Positions 61,595 through 64,000 of a stretch of DNA of 64,000 bases are shown in pieces. The translations under genes were made by a program, and so were the position numbers. The DNA is from Streptomyces sp. NRRL S-37. Lineage in GTDB: Bacteria; Actinomycetota; Actinomycetes; Streptomycetales; Streptomycetaceae. The notes under the pieces were generated by a model. That model did no database searches. It was given only the letters and a program-made list of their open reading frames with translations, and had not been told where the DNA came from. Numbering within the stretch: the first letter of the stretch is position 1; each line of letters starts with the position of its first letter. Where the stretch lies: assembly GCF_000721605.1 (NCBI RefSeq), contig NZ_JOIZ01000001.1:62001-126000 (forward strand). Direction: 5' to 3'.

Positions 61595-62272
61595 CTAACC
61601 GTGCGGGACGGTGACCGCCGTCGCGACCAGGTCCTTCCCGGTGATCCAGCGGCCGGTGAAGTGGTCGACCACCCGGGTGCCGACGCGCGGGCCGGGGACC
61701 AGGAGGGTGGCCCGGAAGCCGCCGCGGGTGTGGTCGCCGGGGTCGGCGAAGAAGTCGAGGTCGGCCTCCATGAAGTCCAGCCACTTCCCGGTGAGCGGGA
61801 ACCACGCCTTGTAGACGGACTCCTTGGCGCTGAACAGCAGCCGGTCCCAGTGCACGGCGGGCAGTTCACCGGCCAGGGCGCCGATCCGCGCCGCCTCCCG
61901 CGGCAGCGCCACGGAGGACAGGACGCCCTCGGGCAGCGGGGCGTGAGGCTCCGCGTCGATGCCGAGGGACGCCAGATCGGCGGCGCGCACCAGGGCGGCG
62001 GCACAGTAGCCCTGGCAGTGGGTCATGCTGCCGGCCAGCCCGTCGGGCCAGACGGGGGCGCCCCGCTCACCGGGCAGCACCGGCTGCGCGGGCACGCCCA
62101 GCTTGTCCATGGCGCGGCGGGCACAGGAGCGTACGGCGGTGAACTCCCTGCGGCGCTTGGCGACGGCGCGCTCCAGCAGCGCCTCCTCCTCGGGATACAG
62201 CGGGGCGTCGACGCCCTCGTCGCCGTAGGCCTCGACGGCCACCACCGTCTGCGGCAGCAGTTCCTCGATCAT
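61595..62272 (-). CDS. 4'-phosphopantetheinyl transferase, Sfp type
   Basis: 225 aa. Transfers the phosphopantetheine arm of CoA to carrier proteins of polyketide, peptide or fatty-acid synthases. Motifs: RRREFTAVRSCAR (CoA contact), SMTHCQGYCAAAL, GIDAEPHAPLP with the metal Asp, and LLFSAKESVYKAWFPL. Its ATG overlaps the metallophosphoesterase stop (ATGA). From memory an orthologous pair lies near ram in S. coelicolor. Confidence 0.93.
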   Translation of the reverse strand: MIEELLPQTVVAVEAYGDEGVDAPLYPEEEALLERAVAKRRREFTAVRSCARRAMDKLGVPAQPVLPGERGAPVWPDGLAGSMTHCQGYCAAALVRAADLASLGIDAEPHAPLPEGVLSSVALPREAARIGALAGELPAVHWDRLLFSAKESVYKAWFPLTGKWLDFMEADLDFFADPGDHTRGGFRATLLVPGPRVGTRVVDHFTGRWITGKDLVATAVTVPHG

Positions 62273-63126
62273 CGCCCCTCGCCCTCCCGCGGCACGATCC
62301 GGCGCAGCCGCCCCGGCGGCTCTTTCCGCTTGCGCCATTCACGCGGATAGCCCACCGAGACCTCCTCGAAGCGGACACCGTCCTGCCGGGTGGACCGGGG
62401 GATGTGCAGATGGCCGTAGACCATGGTGTGGACGGGGAACCGCCGGTGCCAGTCGTCGGTGAGCACGGTGCCGCACCACATGGCGAACTCGGGGTACCAC
62501 AGGACCTCCGTCGGATGGCGGTGCAGCGGCCAGTGGTTGACCAGGACGAGCGGCAGTCCGTCCGGCACCTCGGCCAGCCGGCGTTCGGTCTCGGCGACCC
62601 GGGCCCGGCACCAGGCCTCCCGGCTCGGGTACGGGTCGGGGTGCAGCAGCATTTCGTCGGTGCAGACGACCCCGGTGCCGTGGGCGTACTTCAGTCCCTC
62701 GTCCTTGGTGGCGCACCCGGGCGGCAGGAACGAGTAGTCGTACAGCAGGAACAGCGGTGCGACGGCGACCGGGCCGCCGGGGCCGTCCCAGACGGGGTAG
62801 GGGTCCTCGGGTGTGATCACCCCGAGGTCGCGGCACTGCTCGACCAGATGGCCGTAGCGGGCGACGCCGCGCAGGGTGACCGAGTCGCTCGGATGGGTCC
62901 ACAGCTCGTGGTTTCCGGGCGCCCAGACGACCTTGGCGAACCGGCCGGCCAGGGTCTTGAGGGCCCAGTGGATGTCCTCCACGGTATCCGCGACGTCACC
63001 GGCCACGATCAGCCAGTCCTCGTCCGACTCGGGCCGCATGCCGTCGACCAGGGCACGGTTCTCGGCGTAGCTGATGTGCAGGTCGCTGATGGCCCACAGC
63101 TGTTTGCCGCCGTCTGTCCCCGACAT
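62269..63126 (-). CDS. Calcineurin-like metallophosphoesterase
   Basis: 285 aa. Metal-ligand motifs in order: SDLHISY, AGDVADT, APGNHELW, NHWPLH and YGHLH. A two-metal phosphoesterase; the substrate is unknown. Coupled to the phosphopantetheinyl transferase gene, so it may act on CoA-related or phosphopantetheine products. ATG 63126 is favoured (GGAGGGGAG 7 nt upstream); GTG 63129 adds one residue. Confidence 0.9.
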   Translation of the reverse strand: MSGTDGGKQLWAISDLHISYAENRALVDGMRPESDEDWLIVAGDVADTVEDIHWALKTLAGRFAKVVWAPGNHELWTHPSDSVTLRGVARYGHLVEQCRDLGVITPEDPYPVWDGPGGPVAVAPLFLLYDYSFLPPGCATKDEGLKYAHGTGVVCTDEMLLHPDPYPSREAWCRARVAETERRLAEVPDGLPLVLVNHWPLHRHPTEVLWYPEFAMWCGTVLTDDWHRRFPVHTMVYGHLHIPRSTRQDGVRFEEVSVGYPREWRKRKEPPGRLRRIVPREGEGR

Positions 63127-63365
63127 CACCCGTCTCCCCTCCAGCCGTCGGACCCGCCTTCCCGAAGAAGATCACATCCGTGCCGCCGGAACAAGCACGA
63201 CCCTCACTCGGGTGTGGTACGGGAACGGCTCTCGAAGCCCTATGATCTGCCCCATCACCACCGCCGTGAAACGTCCTGTGCCCAGGGCGGTTAGGTGACC
63301 CTCCACACACCTGCCCGGGCAACGGGTCACTTACCCCTGCCCGCGACCCTCGGAAGGCGGCCTGC

Positions 63366-64000
63366 ATGGTCTCTCGCGTACGCGTCTGGCTCAACCGCAC
63401 GTACGCGGAGAACGTGTTCTTCATGGATCAGCTGCGGAGAAATCCCGGCGACCGGGCCGTCGAGATCCACGCCACCCACGGCGACCCCGACTCCCCCGTG
63501 CTGGCCGCCGCCGACACCGCCGAACTCGAACCCGAGGGGCTGTCCCCGGCGGCGTACGTCGAGTACGCGCTCGCCCAGTGCGAGCGGCGCGGCATCGACG
63601 TGTTCGTGCCCCGGCTGCACCAGGCGGCGATCGTCGCGCACCGCGCCGAGTTCGAGGCGGTCGGTACGGCGCTGCTGGCGCCGCCGCCCGAGGCGGTGGC
63701 CGTGTTCCACGACAAGGTGATCGCCTATGAGGCGGTCCAGGCGATCGGGGTTCCCGTACCGCCGTGGTGGCGGGTCCGTAGCGCGGACGAACTCGTCGCG
63801 GCTGTCGACGAGTTGGAGGCGGGCGGATACCGGGCCTGTTTCAAGCCCGCGTCCGGCGCGGGCGGGGTGGGCTTCCGCGTGATCACTCGCGCGCCCTTCT
63901 CGCTCACCCAGTTGGGCGGCTTCCCGAGCCCGTATGTGCCGCTCGGCCTGGTGCTGGACGCCCTGCGGGAGGCCGACGAGCCGGTGGACTGGCTGGTGAT
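63366..64000 (+). CDS. ATP-grasp domain protein, truncated by the window end
   Basis: First 211 codons only. N-terminal pre-ATP-grasp region (VRVWLNRTYAENVFFMDQLR), then FHDKVIAYEAVQAIGVPVPP and the ATP-binding lysine region YRACFKPASGAGGVGFRVI. ATP-grasp enzymes join a carboxylate to an amine or thiol; the substrate cannot be told. GGAAGG precedes the ATG. Divergent from the metallophosphoesterase gene across 239 bp in which I saw no further gene. Confidence 0.85.
   Translation, partial: MVSRVRVWLNRTYAENVFFMDQLRRNPGDRAVEIHATHGDPDSPVLAAADTAELEPEGLSPAAYVEYALAQCERRGIDVFVPRLHQAAIVAHRAEFEAVGTALLAPPPEAVAVFHDKVIAYEAVQAIGVPVPPWWRVRSADELVAAVDELEAGGYRACFKPASGAGGVGFRVITRAPFSLTQLGGFPSPYVPLGLVLDALREADEPVDWLV

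Overview
The window is high-GC actinobacterial DNA, almost certainly from a Streptomyces. It carries the ram (SapB) lanthipeptide locus that controls aerial growth, and a RamS prepeptide that matches my memory of the S. coelicolor one at all but about two residues. GTG starts and GTGA or ATGA stop/start overlaps are frequent. No rRNA, tRNA or CRISPR array was seen. Most of the DNA is coding, in compact operons.

Layout: (1) 0.2-2.3 kb, a Tat-exported phosphocholine-type phospholipase C. (2) 2.4-14.1 kb, a four-gene minus-strand operon: a DUF4132 protein, a 1669-aa protein of unknown function, a DUF5682-VWA fusion and a SWIM zinc-finger protein. It resembles MoxR-VWA modules but has no MoxR ATPase. 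(3) 14.7-22 kb, the complete ram locus: ramR, then ramB, ramA, ramS and ramC on the minus strand, with strong hairpins after ramS and across the ramB stop codon.

(4) 22-51 kb is a roughly 29-kb organosulfur scavenging island. One minus-strand operon (sfnG, msuC-like, ssuE, sfnB, ssuD) could take dimethyl sulfone through methanesulfinate and methanesulfonate to sulfite. A second minus-strand operon, with divergent plus-strand partners, resembles the Bacillus ytm/cmo S-alkylcysteine salvage system: a GNAT acetyltransferase, a polar amino-acid type importer with two binding proteins and two permeases, a CmoJ-like monooxygenase and two other luciferase-like monooxygenases. The plus-strand half continues with a receiver-less winged-helix regulator, a DszC/MsuC-like flavoprotein, a cysteine-free Rrf2 regulator, an orphan sulfonate-binding lipoprotein, a Rieske oxygenase with its reductase and a 57-aa protein, and a two-permease importer.

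The most notable signal is four short, previously unlisted leader peptides of one family (Arg-rich, then His-[Val/Ile]-Asp-[Leu/Phe], then Ser-x-x-Cys), one ahead of each sulfur operon. Three end in a Cys-Cys pair and have promoters placed for leaderless transcription. All four are followed by a small hairpin within 0-18 nt. Two share a 21-bp promoter motif, CCCTATC-N7-TAGGAAA, that flanks the Rrf2 gene. Together they suggest a regulon combining cysteine-sensing attenuation with Rrf2 control.

(5) 51-59 kb, an alpha-glucan operon (LacI regulator, sugar-binding lipoprotein, two permeases, GH13 glucosidase, secreted GH87-like alpha-1,3-glucanase) with no ATPase, as expected where MsiK is shared, and a perfect LacI operator. 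(6) 59-64 kb, a GntR relic, an HTH-less MmyB-like protein, an XRE-type regulator, a small conserved-looking protein, a phosphopantetheinyl transferase coupled to a metallophosphoesterase, and a truncated ATP-grasp gene.
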